From positions 1 to 59,762 of the forward strand of contig JAGHSF010000006.1 in the NCBI GenBank assembly GCA_018065985.1: DNA of 59,762 nucleotides, written 5' to 3'. The notes below the pieces were generated by a model that searched no databases, was not told where the DNA came from, and saw only the letters and a program-made list of their open reading frames with translations. Below, one piece after another: positions 35,347 through 43,437 of the stretch; position 1 is the stretch's first letter; the number at the start of each line of letters is the position of its first letter. Both the position numbers and the translations under genes were made by a program. This stretch comes from Candidatus Cryptobacteroides choladohippi. GTDB taxonomy: Bacteria > Bacteroidota > Bacteroidia > Bacteroidales > UBA932.

Positions 35347-37149
35347 CTATTCGTAGACGAATTCCATCTTGTCAATCCAGAGGGCTGCGGTACGGCAGCC
35401 GGTGAAGTAGTCTCCGTACATGCTGGCTGCACAGGAGATGATGATGTGCGTGGGTGCGGTATCGATGTCCTTGAAATCCAGAGGGATGGTGTATTCCTTC
35501 CACTCATTGAGGCCGTCATTTTCAGAGCTCTGGAAAAGCTGCTCTCCATATGCAAGGGTACTTGGGTCGGTGGTGTAGTCGACGAAGGTTGCCTCGTTTG
35601 TGGTGTTGACCTGGACAGGGCACTCGTTTGTGCCGCCATAAGTCTTTCTGTTCCAGGTACCAAGAGCTATCTGTACACGTCCGCAGTCATAGTCATCCTT
35701 GGTGACCCTGTGGTCCTTCGGATAGCCGTTGACGTCGGTGATCTTTCCACCCCTGTACTTTGCCCAGAACTTCAGTGCAGTGGGACGCGCCGTGAAAGGA
35801 CGTCCGAAGTTGACCATACCGCCCTCTGTTCCCACAAGACCGGCGAAGTATCCTGTGAAGAGGTTGCCTGCGGCAAACTTCACGATGGCGTACTGGGACT
35901 GGAGGCAGGCCGACTGGTCGCCATCCACCTTGGCTCCGGTATCGGGAGCACAGATGATCTTGTATGCCGCAGAACCGGAGATGTTGTCGCTACCGTTACC
36001 TGAACCCCACCATGGAGTGCGGCAGAGAGGATCGGAGGAGGATGCGTTGTACCACTCCTTGTACTTTCCGTCAAACGATGTAGAAGTCTCCTCGAAGCTG
36101 CTGTTGGGCACAACCGGAGCCGCATCGGTGGTGAGTGTCATGGTATCTCCGACATCCTCGCCTGCAATGACGAGCTTGTATGTGTACTCGGTCTCAGGGG
36201 CAAGATTGCCAAGAACGGCCCTGTAGCTGCCCTCGGCCATCCTTTCTGCAGGCACTGAGGTCCAGGTGGCACCGTCCGGGCTGAAGGCGAAGGCGATGGC
36301 AGATGCATCGCTGTACTCGGTCTCGTCCACATCGGCATAGACTGTGGCGTGAGCCGCCCAGATATCCCTGTATGCCGAAGCTGAAAGGCCGGTTGACACG
36401 GGCTCGAAGAGGATGTTGTCCTCGATGACCGTGGTGGTGTAGTCTACGAACAGGTCGAAAGTGCCTATGCCGTCCTTGAGGGAGTATTTGAGATTCATAG
36501 CATATACCTTGCCGGCCTCGAGACCGGAGATCACGCCGCTCTTGCTGAATGACGCCCCGTCCTTGGAAAGGATGCCGTCGAAGGTCCATGCGAACTCGGG
36601 CTCGTCCTTGCCGGCGATGAGGAAGTAGCCCTCCGCACCGCTCCTGGATGCATCATACACGAGGCTTGCATCCTCCACGCCAATGGTGAAGGTATAGCCG
36701 TTCTGGAAGTTGTCTGCCACGCTGGAGTCGAAGCTCACCTTGGAAATCGCGTTGCTTACACCTGCCACAACCTCGACCGAGGTTCCCTTGCCGGCCTGGA
36801 TGGTGAAATTCCTGGAACCGCTGTAGCTCTTCTGCTCCCATGATGCGGGAGCGGGAGCAGCCTTTGCGGCCTCGCCGGCGATCACGTCCACACGGTACTC
36901 GTTTGCAGGCAGCCAGATTTCCTCGGGCGTCTCCGAGTATGTGTATGAGCGTACAAGGCCGGAGAAGTCGGCATAGTAGATGTTCACCTTGGCTGTGTTC
37001 AGCAGATCCTCAGCCCCCATCGCCGCCTTGGTCTCGGGGATGGCAACGCCAAGGGTGAGACGGCCGGCGCCGGTATTGTTCTCCATCTTGTTGCATGAGA
37101 ACAGCGCCAGGACCGCCATGCTTGCTATGATGTAGTTCTGTCTCTTCAT
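35347..37149 (-). CDS. DUF4493-PCMD lipoprotein
   Basis: A 600-residue predicted lipoprotein (MKRQNYIIASMAVLALFSCN, Cys19). The N-terminal part (about 25-340) has DUF4493 features: GRLTLGVAIPETKA, a segment with EIWLPANEYRVDVIAGEAAK, and FTIQAGKGTSVEVVAGVSNA. The C-terminal part (about 345-600) is a PCMD domain with FAGLVGTEGGMVNFGRPF, CPVQVNTTNEATF and a final FTGCRTAALWIDKMEFVYE. A GGGGAGGAAAGG ribosome-binding-like stretch precedes the ATG. It is followed at once by two barrels. The domain pairing points to a surface beta-sandwich protein; ligand unknown. Confidence 0.85.
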   Translation of the reverse strand: MKRQNYIIASMAVLALFSCNKMENNTGAGRLTLGVAIPETKAAMGAEDLLNTAKVNIYYADFSGLVRSYTYSETPEEIWLPANEYRVDVIAGEAAKAAPAPASWEQKSYSGSRNFTIQAGKGTSVEVVAGVSNAISKVSFDSSVADNFQNGYTFTIGVEDASLVYDASRSGAEGYFLIAGKDEPEFAWTFDGILSKDGASFSKSGVISGLEAGKVYAMNLKYSLKDGIGTFDLFVDYTTTVIEDNILFEPVSTGLSASAYRDIWAAHATVYADVDETEYSDASAIAFAFSPDGATWTSVPAERMAEGSYRAVLGNLAPETEYTYKLVIAGEDVGDTMTLTTDAAPVVPNSSFEETSTSFDGKYKEWYNASSSDPLCRTPWWGSGNGSDNISGSAAYKIICAPDTGAKVDGDQSACLQSQYAIVKFAAGNLFTGYFAGLVGTEGGMVNFGRPFTARPTALKFWAKYRGGKITDVNGYPKDHRVTKDDYDCGRVQIALGTWNRKTYGGTNECPVQVNTTNEATFVDYTTDPSTLAYGEQLFQSSENDGLNEWKEYTIPLDFKDIDTAPTHIIISCAASMYGDYFTGCRTAALWIDKMEFVYE

Positions 37150-37162
37150 ATCCTTTCCTCCC

Positions 37163-38404
37163 CTATTCCACTACAAGCACCACGGGAATGCTGTTCTTGC
37201 AGCCCTTCTGGTCTGTGATAGACATTGTGAACGTATGATGGCCGCGGAATGCGCTGATAGGCTCCTGTGCGGCACTGAGATCAAAGAGAAGTTCCGTCTG
37301 TCCGAGAAGTTCCTCTCCGTGCGGGAAGGGCACTATGTCGAATACAAGGCCCTGGCTTGGCAGAGGATTGATGAGGTCCAGCTGGGTGCTTCCGGTGAGC
37401 TTCACGGAGTTGATGAAATCGACACTGTCAGAATCGATATCGACGATGAACTTCTTGACTCCGCCCGGAACCGTGATGACAAACCTCAGGTCCATTGCAG
37501 CCACTGCGGGATCCGGAACCACGATGTTCTTCAGATCGGTATAGGTGCTGCCCTCGGCAAATTCGAGCGTGATGCCGCCGTCACCCTTCGGTGCGTTGGG
37601 GTCATCGCCGATGACGGACTCGCCCTCGACCTTGAGATCCACCACCAGTTCCTCGTCGTCCACGAAACTGTTGATACCGATCTGGAAGGTGGCATTGCCC
37701 TGTTCGTCAAGCTTCTTGTAGAACTTGATCTGGCGCCACTGCCTGGGCTGTATGCCGGTAAGCGACGCGGTCATCTTCTGGCTCTTGCCTGAGATATTGC
37801 CCTTGAAGACCACTGTCATGGTAGTGCTCTTGCCATTGTTCACGGCGAAGTAACCTGCTGACTTGTCGTATATTGCAGCTCCGTCATTGTACTGGAGAGC
37901 ATATGTCAGAGGTGCTCCGGCGGTGACGGTGACGTCGGTCTGGCAGGGGCCGGTGACATCGCCAAGGAACAGGGCATCATATTCTACGGTAACCTTGCAC
38001 TGCAGCAGAGTGCAGGTAAGGCTGCCTATCTCGGTTGTCTGTCCGGCAGCGATGGTGAACTCGCTGGCCGCACCATAAACGGGGGCTTCGAATACGGAAG
38101 CGGGGATGGCCTCCTCTGTGCTGCGTGCCTCGAGGGTGTAGTTGCCGGCAAGCAGTGAGACACCACCTCTGGCCTGAGCCTCCGAATAAGTGGTCTTGAG
38201 CACCTGTTCGCCGGCCTCGTTATAAACGAATACGGCATAGTTTCCGGGAGCGGACGCAGCTTTTGTCACGACTGACTCGTCACATTCTATGTTGAGACCG
38301 GCGAATGAGAGCGTACCCTCACCGTTCATCTCGGGACCGCCTATCTTCCTGCAGGAAGTAAACAGCGCAGCTGCAACGGCTGCATATATCATGATCTTCT
38401 TCAT
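37163..38404 (-). CDS. DUF4493 family lipoprotein
   Basis: A 413-residue predicted lipoprotein (MKKIMIYAAVAAALFTSCRK, Cys18). The first half is DUF4493-like: GTLSFAGLNIECDESVVTKA, LLAGNYTLEARSTEEAIPAS, YGAASEFTIAAGQTTEIGSL. The second half (after about residue 250) is a further beta-rich domain of no recognised family, with VPGGVKKFIVDIDSDSVDF. The start at 38404 is chosen because it gives the lipoprotein signal. It sits 4 bases after the next DUF4493 gene. Function unknown. Confidence 0.8.
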   Translation of the reverse strand: MKKIMIYAAVAAALFTSCRKIGGPEMNGEGTLSFAGLNIECDESVVTKAASAPGNYAVFVYNEAGEQVLKTTYSEAQARGGVSLLAGNYTLEARSTEEAIPASVFEAPVYGAASEFTIAAGQTTEIGSLTCTLLQCKVTVEYDALFLGDVTGPCQTDVTVTAGAPLTYALQYNDGAAIYDKSAGYFAVNNGKSTTMTVVFKGNISGKSQKMTASLTGIQPRQWRQIKFYKKLDEQGNATFQIGINSFVDDEELVVDLKVEGESVIGDDPNAPKGDGGITLEFAEGSTYTDLKNIVVPDPAVAAMDLRFVITVPGGVKKFIVDIDSDSVDFINSVKLTGSTQLDLINPLPSQGLVFDIVPFPHGEELLGQTELLFDLSAAQEPISAFRGHHTFTMSITDQKGCKNSIPVVLVVE

Positions 38405-38408
38405 CTCT

Positions 38409-39122
38409 CTACTCGTTAAGGTCCTGTTCAAATTCTACTGTCTGTACGGTATCGTCGAAGCTGACAGCAACCGTCACATCGCCCACGTTCACAGCATCGA
38501 ACACAACATTGTAGCATGTTGCGGCATCGACGTTCCAGCTTTTGGGAGACATGGTGCTTGTCTGGCCGTTCTGGGCCGTGAAAGTGCCGGAAACCGTGAA
38601 CTTGTATGCATCCATGAAGATGGCGCCGCTCACATTCTCGAACACATTGCCGGCACCGGTGGTGATTGTGAACGAATAGGAACTGTAGTAGCTCTTGAAC
38701 GCGTCGGTGCAGCTGAGTCTGACGATGGTGTTGCCCAAAGAAACGGGAATGTTCACATTGCTCTGCTGACCTCCCGCAACGGAGAAGTCAGTCCTGCCGG
38801 AAAAGCATGGCTTCGAGTAACCCTCATCCTCCGGTGAACCGTAGGACACCTCGGCAGTGTAGCTTCCGGCTTCGATTTCCTTTGCAGTGTCCCAAGATGA
38901 GACAAGGCCGGTCCAGATTGTGGAAGTTCCCTTCTTAAGCGTCAGAGTGAAGTCCCCCTCGGAAGGGATGGCCGCGTAATCGGACACGTTGCCCTTGGTC
39001 TGCACGTCGGCGACCTCTCCTTCCTGGAGAGCGAAGCTCAGACGGCCCGTCTGCGAAGTCTTCTGACACGCAGACGATGCGAGAGCCGCAAGGGCAATCA
39101 TTACAATTGCGATTCTTTTCAT
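38409..39122 (-). CDS. Short DUF4493 family lipoprotein
   Basis: A 237-residue predicted lipoprotein (MKRIAIVMIALAALASSACQ, Cys19) consisting of little more than one DUF4493 unit: GRLSFALQEGEVADVQTKGN, EIEAGSYTAEVSYGSPEDEG, FSVAGGQQSNVNIPVSLGNT. The family is made of secreted beta-sandwich proteins of Bacteroidota, often in arrays. It overlaps the upstream fimbrillin-like gene by 4 bases (ATGA). Its small size suggests a single-module partner of the larger DUF4493 proteins next to it. Confidence 0.82.
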   Translation of the reverse strand: MKRIAIVMIALAALASSACQKTSQTGRLSFALQEGEVADVQTKGNVSDYAAIPSEGDFTLTLKKGTSTIWTGLVSSWDTAKEIEAGSYTAEVSYGSPEDEGYSKPCFSGRTDFSVAGGQQSNVNIPVSLGNTIVRLSCTDAFKSYYSSYSFTITTGAGNVFENVSGAIFMDAYKFTVSGTFTAQNGQTSTMSPKSWNVDAATCYNVVFDAVNVGDVTVAVSFDDTVQTVEFEQDLNE

Positions 39123-40939
39123 TTGCTTGCTATTTTCACTTTTACATTGTCAATATACAGCCAGGCCGTGGTGTTGGTGGTTCCGGCCTGATGCTCGACC
39201 TCAGTTCTCCATGTCACACGCAGCAGGCCGTTCGCGGGAACGCCGTGGATGACATAAGAGTCATTGTTGGGAGTGTTTGTGTAACTGCCGGTATACTCCT
39301 TCACATAGAACGAGTTGCCGGATTCGAATGTGCCGTTCGTATCACCACTCTTGTAGTTCGTGGTTGTGGTGATATAGCCTATGAAGCATGTCTGACCGGC
39401 GTTGCCGTCCAGAATGATGGGTATTCCTCCGTAACGGTTGTCGGCACCGTAGTCGAACTCGACGCTGATGTCGGCCGGCTTCTTGATCACACCGCGCAAA
39501 GGTGCAGAATCCACACGTGCATCATAGCCGAAGGACGTCTCACGACGGCATGCTATTCTTATGCTGGTCCCGCCCATGGCACCTATGCGGCCACCGCTCC
39601 AGCCGTCAAGGAAGGCATATGCGCTCTTTGTTCCGGCGCTGGAAGTCTGGTACTCGTCATTGGATGAGAATGAGGGAACGGACGAGAAGTCCTCATACAG
39701 CAGGTAAGGCACATTGAGGTTCAGCACTGTCGACAGCTTCCCGGACAGATCCCCGACGGTTATGTCCTCGCTGATGCTCACATGCTCGGAATCATATGTG
39801 ACGGTCACCATCTGGCCGCTCAGTGTGCGGAAGGCCGACTCATCCTCGTACTCCAGCATGAATGAGCAGGTACTCTCGATTGCCCTGGAGGGCTCATAGA
39901 CATAGACATTGCTGCCGGTGTCGGACCATTTGCAGCCCTCAGGTGCGGAAAGCGTGACCCTGTCGACCCCCTCTCCCAGATTGTTGGAGAGGATGTTGAC
40001 ATATATCCTGCAGAAGTTCGACACCGATTCGGGAATGATGCGCACCGGGGTGGAATGCCCGGCCGCGAATGTTCTTGAGCGGAGGTCTATCTCCGCACGG
40101 GCAACCTTGGTCTCCGTATAGAGCCTGACCGACATGGACTCGCCGTCGGCGAAGGTGGTCGGAACGATGGACGCTGTAAGATAGTTGCGCTGCGCCGTGC
40201 CTGATATTGCGACGGGCTCAGCTGCCTGAATGGTCAGCGTCGACGACCCGCCCGCACGTGCGGATAGCTCGCGGTTCTCGAGATTCACGTCGACATCGCC
40301 TGTCACAGGCCTGGGGAAGCTGGCGACTATGCGCTGCACGGGCTCTCCCCCAAAGCGTGGGTCGGTCGTATAGAAGCGCAGGCGGTGCAGCAGGTGATCC
40401 ATTGTCATGACCATGCCGGAATGGCCTGCATTCATCCAGTCCACGCGCTCAAGCGCACCGTGACGGACAGGACCTGCAACCATGAGGTCCTCGCCTGAAC
40501 CCGAACGGCCGTCCTGGACATCGGGGATGCTGAAGCATGCCGAGAGTCCGCTGTGCTGCCTTGGCACGGGATAGGTCACATAATAGCTGTACTCCCCTTC
40601 CGGCATGGGCTGGGGAAGGATAGAGGTGAAATAGGCGGTTTTGTCTGTGACTCCGTAGATATGGAAGACATTTGCATCAAGCACGGATTCACCGGCGTCT
40701 GCTATCGCCCAGAGGGCGACATCGTCCCCCTCCTGCCAGTCGGTCGAAAGGCCGTCGTCACCGGCAACAGTCTTCACGCCCACCCCGGAACAGCCACTCG
40801 CCAGAAAGCCCACTTCGACAGGGCCGCCGGGTCTGGAGGGCAACTCCTGCAGTTTCCCGGAACATGCGTTCAGGAGCAGCAGAAAGAAGAAAAAAGATAT
40901 TTTCCCTAATAATTTCAAGCTTGTCACTGACGCGCCCAT
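39119..40939 (-). CDS. Fimbrillin-like lipoprotein (first gene of the surface operon)
   Basis: A 606-residue predicted lipoprotein (start MGASVTSLKLLGKISFFFF, lipobox LLNAC, Cys26). The N-terminal 300 residues resemble fimbrillin/Mfa2-like domains: STDWQEGDDVALWAIADAGE, YYVTYPVPRQHSGLSACFSI and MVMTMDHLLHRLRFYTTDP. The C-terminal 200 residues form another jelly-roll-like domain with DGWSGGRIGAMGGTSIRIAC. The frame runs to an ATG at 41023, but that would overlap ddh and lacks a signal. A weak box, TAACTTTA on the minus strand at 40955-40962, precedes it. Fimbrial assembly partners are absent nearby. Confidence 0.72.
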   Translation of the reverse strand: MGASVTSLKLLGKISFFFFLLLLNACSGKLQELPSRPGGPVEVGFLASGCSGVGVKTVAGDDGLSTDWQEGDDVALWAIADAGESVLDANVFHIYGVTDKTAYFTSILPQPMPEGEYSYYVTYPVPRQHSGLSACFSIPDVQDGRSGSGEDLMVAGPVRHGALERVDWMNAGHSGMVMTMDHLLHRLRFYTTDPRFGGEPVQRIVASFPRPVTGDVDVNLENRELSARAGGSSTLTIQAAEPVAISGTAQRNYLTASIVPTTFADGESMSVRLYTETKVARAEIDLRSRTFAAGHSTPVRIIPESVSNFCRIYVNILSNNLGEGVDRVTLSAPEGCKWSDTGSNVYVYEPSRAIESTCSFMLEYEDESAFRTLSGQMVTVTYDSEHVSISEDITVGDLSGKLSTVLNLNVPYLLYEDFSSVPSFSSNDEYQTSSAGTKSAYAFLDGWSGGRIGAMGGTSIRIACRRETSFGYDARVDSAPLRGVIKKPADISVEFDYGADNRYGGIPIILDGNAGQTCFIGYITTTTNYKSGDTNGTFESGNSFYVKEYTGSYTNTPNNDSYVIHGVPANGLLRVTWRTEVEHQAGTTNTTAWLYIDNVKVKIASK

Positions 40940-40954
40940 ATGCGCGAAAACATG

Positions 40955-40962
40955 TAAAGTTA
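40955..40962 (-). promoter_or_regulatory. Possible -7 promoter box for the surface operon
   Basis: The minus strand reads TAACTTTA, matching TAnnTTTG at all fixed bases except the last. It lies 15 bases before the ATG of the fimbrillin-like gene, in the 76-base divergent gap shared with ddh. Confidence 0.35.
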
Positions 40963-41002
40963 ATGATTTTCCGCGGATAGAACAAAATTCAACTAAGTTT
41001 GT

Positions 41003-41010
41003 TATATTTG
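41003..41010 (+). promoter_or_regulatory. Predicted -7 promoter box for ddh
   Basis: TATATTTG on the plus strand, ending 5 bases before the ATG at 41016. The predicted leader is about 2 bases. Confidence 0.6.
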
Positions 41011-41015
41011 TAAAC

Positions 41016-41915
41016 ATGAACAAGATAAGAACAGCAATTGTCGGTTACGGCAACATCGGCCGTTATGCGCTGCAGGCGCTTCAGGCCGCACCGGACATGG
41101 AATGTGCAGGTATAGTTCGCAGAAACCCTTCCAAGGAGGGCTGCCCGGAACTGGAGAACTATCCCGTAGTGTCCGACATCAGGGAACTTGGCAAGGTTGA
41201 TGTGGCAATCCTCGCAACACCCTCAAGAAAGGTGGAGGAGACTGCCGTGAAATACCTTGAAATGGGAATCAACACCGTTGACAGCTTTGACATCCATACC
41301 GGGATATGGGATCTCCGCTGTGCACTTGACCCGGTGGCAAAGGAGAACGGCGCAGCTTGCATCATCTCAGCTGGCTGGGACCCCGGCACAGACTCGATCG
41401 TGCGCACTCTGCTGGAGGGAATGATACCTCAGGGCATCACATACACGAACTTCGGCCCCGGACGCTCCATGGGACATTCCGTTGCCGCAGCTTCCAAGCC
41501 CGGCGTGATCAAGGCCCTCAGCATGACCATCCCCGAAGGCAAGGGCATACACAGCCGCCAGGTCTTCGTGGAGCTTGAAGAAGGTGCCGACTTTGCCGCA
41601 GTGGAGAAGGCCATCAAGGAAGACCCCTACTTCGTGCACGACGTTACCACAGTAAAGCAGGTTCCCAGCGTCGACGAGATCGACACCCATGCACATGGCG
41701 TGAAGCTCGAGAGATTCGGAACCTCGGGAAAGACCGAAGGCCAGAAGGCTGAATTCAACATGAGCATCAACAATCCTGCGCTCACATCCCAGATACTGGT
41801 CATGGCCGCCAGGGCGGTTACAAAACAGAAACCGGGATGCTATACCATGATAGAAGTCCCGGTCATCGACTATGTTGCAGGAGAGCGCGAGGCTCTGATC
41901 AGAAAGCTTGTATAA
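41016..41915 (+). CDS. ddh: meso-Diaminopimelate D-dehydrogenase
   Basis: Reductively aminates L-2-amino-6-oxopimelate (tetrahydrodipicolinate, open form) straight to meso-DAP with NADPH and ammonia, by-passing the epimerase route. The 299-residue protein has the Rossmann start RTAIVGYGNIGRYALQALQA, the family segment VDSFDIHTGIWDLRCALDPV and AAPS-like CIISAGWDPGTDSIVRTL. Length is close to that of known Ddh proteins. Its 3' end overlaps the convergent dapA by 17 bases. Confidence 0.94.
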   Translation: MNKIRTAIVGYGNIGRYALQALQAAPDMECAGIVRRNPSKEGCPELENYPVVSDIRELGKVDVAILATPSRKVEETAVKYLEMGINTVDSFDIHTGIWDLRCALDPVAKENGAACIISAGWDPGTDSIVRTLLEGMIPQGITYTNFGPGRSMGHSVAAASKPGVIKALSMTIPEGKGIHSRQVFVELEEGADFAAVEKAIKEDPYFVHDVTTVKQVPSVDEIDTHAHGVKLERFGTSGKTEGQKAEFNMSINNPALTSQILVMAARAVTKQKPGCYTMIEVPVIDYVAGEREALIRKLV

Positions 41916-42774
41916 TGTCCTGCATAAGCTGGACAGTTGAGGATGAGGCTTCCGTAAGAGGGAGCCTCATTTCCTTTGTACAGAGGCCCATCAGGCTGAG
42001 GGCCGCCTTTACAGGAACAGGATTGCTCTCTATGAAGCAGGCCTTGTAGAGTGGCTTCAGCGTCTCATCTATCAGCGCGGCATCCTCGAAGCGGCCGTCG
42101 AGGGCGGCATCGGTCAGTGCCTTGACCTTCCCGGGAACAATGTTGGATGCCACAGAGATGCAGCCGGCAGCTCCACGCTTCATCATCTCAAGTGTCAGGT
42201 CGTCGTCGCCACTGAGCAGAGCGAAGCCCTCGGGAGCACCGTCAAGTATCTCGAAGACCTGATCAAGCTTGCCTGAAGCCTCCTTGATGCCAATGATGTT
42301 GGGGACATCCTTTGCAAGGCGCAGACAAGTCTGCGCCGTCATGTTGGCACCCGTGCGGCCAGGTACGTTGTAGATGATCACAGGCTTCTCGGTAGATTCC
42401 GCTATCGTCTTGAAGTACAGATACATGCCCTCCTGGGTGGGCTTGTTGTAGAATGGCACGACAACCAGCCACGCGTCAACGTCATAAGGCTCCAGGAGCT
42501 TCATGTTGGCGAGAGTGCCTGGCACCGAATTCGACCCGCAGCCCACTACAACCGGCCTGCCCCCGGCCAACCCGTGGGTAAGACGCAGAAGTGCAACCTT
42601 CTCTTCGGCCGAAAGTGTGGGAGTCTCTCCGGTGGTTGCCAGAGCCACAAGAAAATCCGCCCCGAGTTCAACCTGACGGTCAACAAGTGCCGCATATGCC
42701 TCATAATCGACTTCGCCGTCGATGAATGGGGTCACCAGAGCGGTGCCACAACCTTTTATGACAGTATCTTTCAT
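41899..42774 (-). CDS. dapA: 4-Hydroxy-tetrahydrodipicolinate synthase
   Basis: Condenses pyruvate with aspartate semialdehyde, the first committed step to DAP and lysine. The 291-residue TIM-barrel protein has TALVTPF, ATTGETPTLSAEEK (usual GTTGE changed to ATTGE), the Tyr in IIYNVPGRTGANMT and the Schiff-base Lys in NIIGIKEASG. It overlaps dapB by 4 bases (ATGA) and ends tail-to-tail with ddh. It is the last gene of the murB-murA-AK/HSD-dapB-dapA unit. Confidence 0.96.
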   Translation of the reverse strand: MKDTVIKGCGTALVTPFIDGEVDYEAYAALVDRQVELGADFLVALATTGETPTLSAEEKVALLRLTHGLAGGRPVVVGCGSNSVPGTLANMKLLEPYDVDAWLVVVPFYNKPTQEGMYLYFKTIAESTEKPVIIYNVPGRTGANMTAQTCLRLAKDVPNIIGIKEASGKLDQVFEILDGAPEGFALLSGDDDLTLEMMKRGAAGCISVASNIVPGKVKALTDAALDGRFEDAALIDETLKPLYKACFIESNPVPVKAALSLMGLCTKEMRLPLTEASSSTVQLMQDIIQAF

Positions 42775-43436
42775 TTGAGTATGAGTTCTTTGAATGAGTG
42801 CACACCGACAAGGCCTTCGGTAAGTATGGCGGCAAGCACCGCTCCGTCGGCAAAACCCTCACGGGAGAATGCTTCGTGCGATATCTTTATCTTGTCAACC
42901 TCAGACTTGAACTTGACCACATGCGTACCGGGAACCTCGCCCTGCCTGATGGAGGTGATGTCGGGTCTGATACCCAGGCTCTGGTCTACTATCGAAGCCA
43001 TGGTCTTGGCCGTACCGCTGGGTGCGTCAAGCTTGTGCACGTGATGTATCTCCTCTATGTGGGGAACGTAGCCGTTGCCCTTCAGGATGCTTCCAACCTT
43101 TTCAAGTGCGGCGAATACGGCATTCACTCCGATGGAGTAGTTCGAGGAGTAGACCATGGGGGTGCCGGCTGCATTGAATGCGCCAACCACATCTTCGAAG
43201 ATGTCGTCCCAGCCGGTGGTGCCGACAACCACAGCCTTGAAATGGGTGGCCATCCACTTGTAGTTCTCCCTGAATGCTGCGGGAGTGGTGAAATCGATAC
43301 ATACGCACTGAGCTGCCAGTGCAGGGTCAACAGAGCAGACATCCTCGGAAGCCTCGGCGAGCTCCAGACCACGACGAAGAAGAGCCACCTCAACCATGTG
43401 ACCCATCTTTCCATAACCGCTGATAATTATCTTCAT
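42771..43436 (-). CDS. dapB: 4-Hydroxy-tetrahydrodipicolinate reductase (short form)
   Basis: Reduces the DapA product with NAD(P)H. The 221-residue protein has the nucleotide site IIISGYGKMGHMVEVAL, DFTTPAAF, and the catalytic EIHHVHKLDAPSGTA motif with His-His and Lys. It is about 50 residues shorter than the E. coli enzyme; the missing part lies in the N-terminal Rossmann domain after the first strand. It lies 1 base after the AK/HSD gene and overlaps dapA. Confidence 0.94.
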   Translation of the reverse strand: MKIIISGYGKMGHMVEVALLRRGLELAEASEDVCSVDPALAAQCVCIDFTTPAAFRENYKWMATHFKAVVVGTTGWDDIFEDVVGAFNAAGTPMVYSSNYSIGVNAVFAALEKVGSILKGNGYVPHIEEIHHVHKLDAPSGTAKTMASIVDQSLGIRPDITSIRQGEVPGTHVVKFKSEVDKIKISHEAFSREGFADGAVLAAILTEGLVGVHSFKELILK

Positions 43437-43437
43437 A

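Noticed and set aside
40940..41023. N-terminal extension of the fimbrillin-like gene to an ATG at 41023
   Set aside because: It would overlap the start of ddh and destroy the lipoprotein signal; the ATG at 40939 fits a lipobox.
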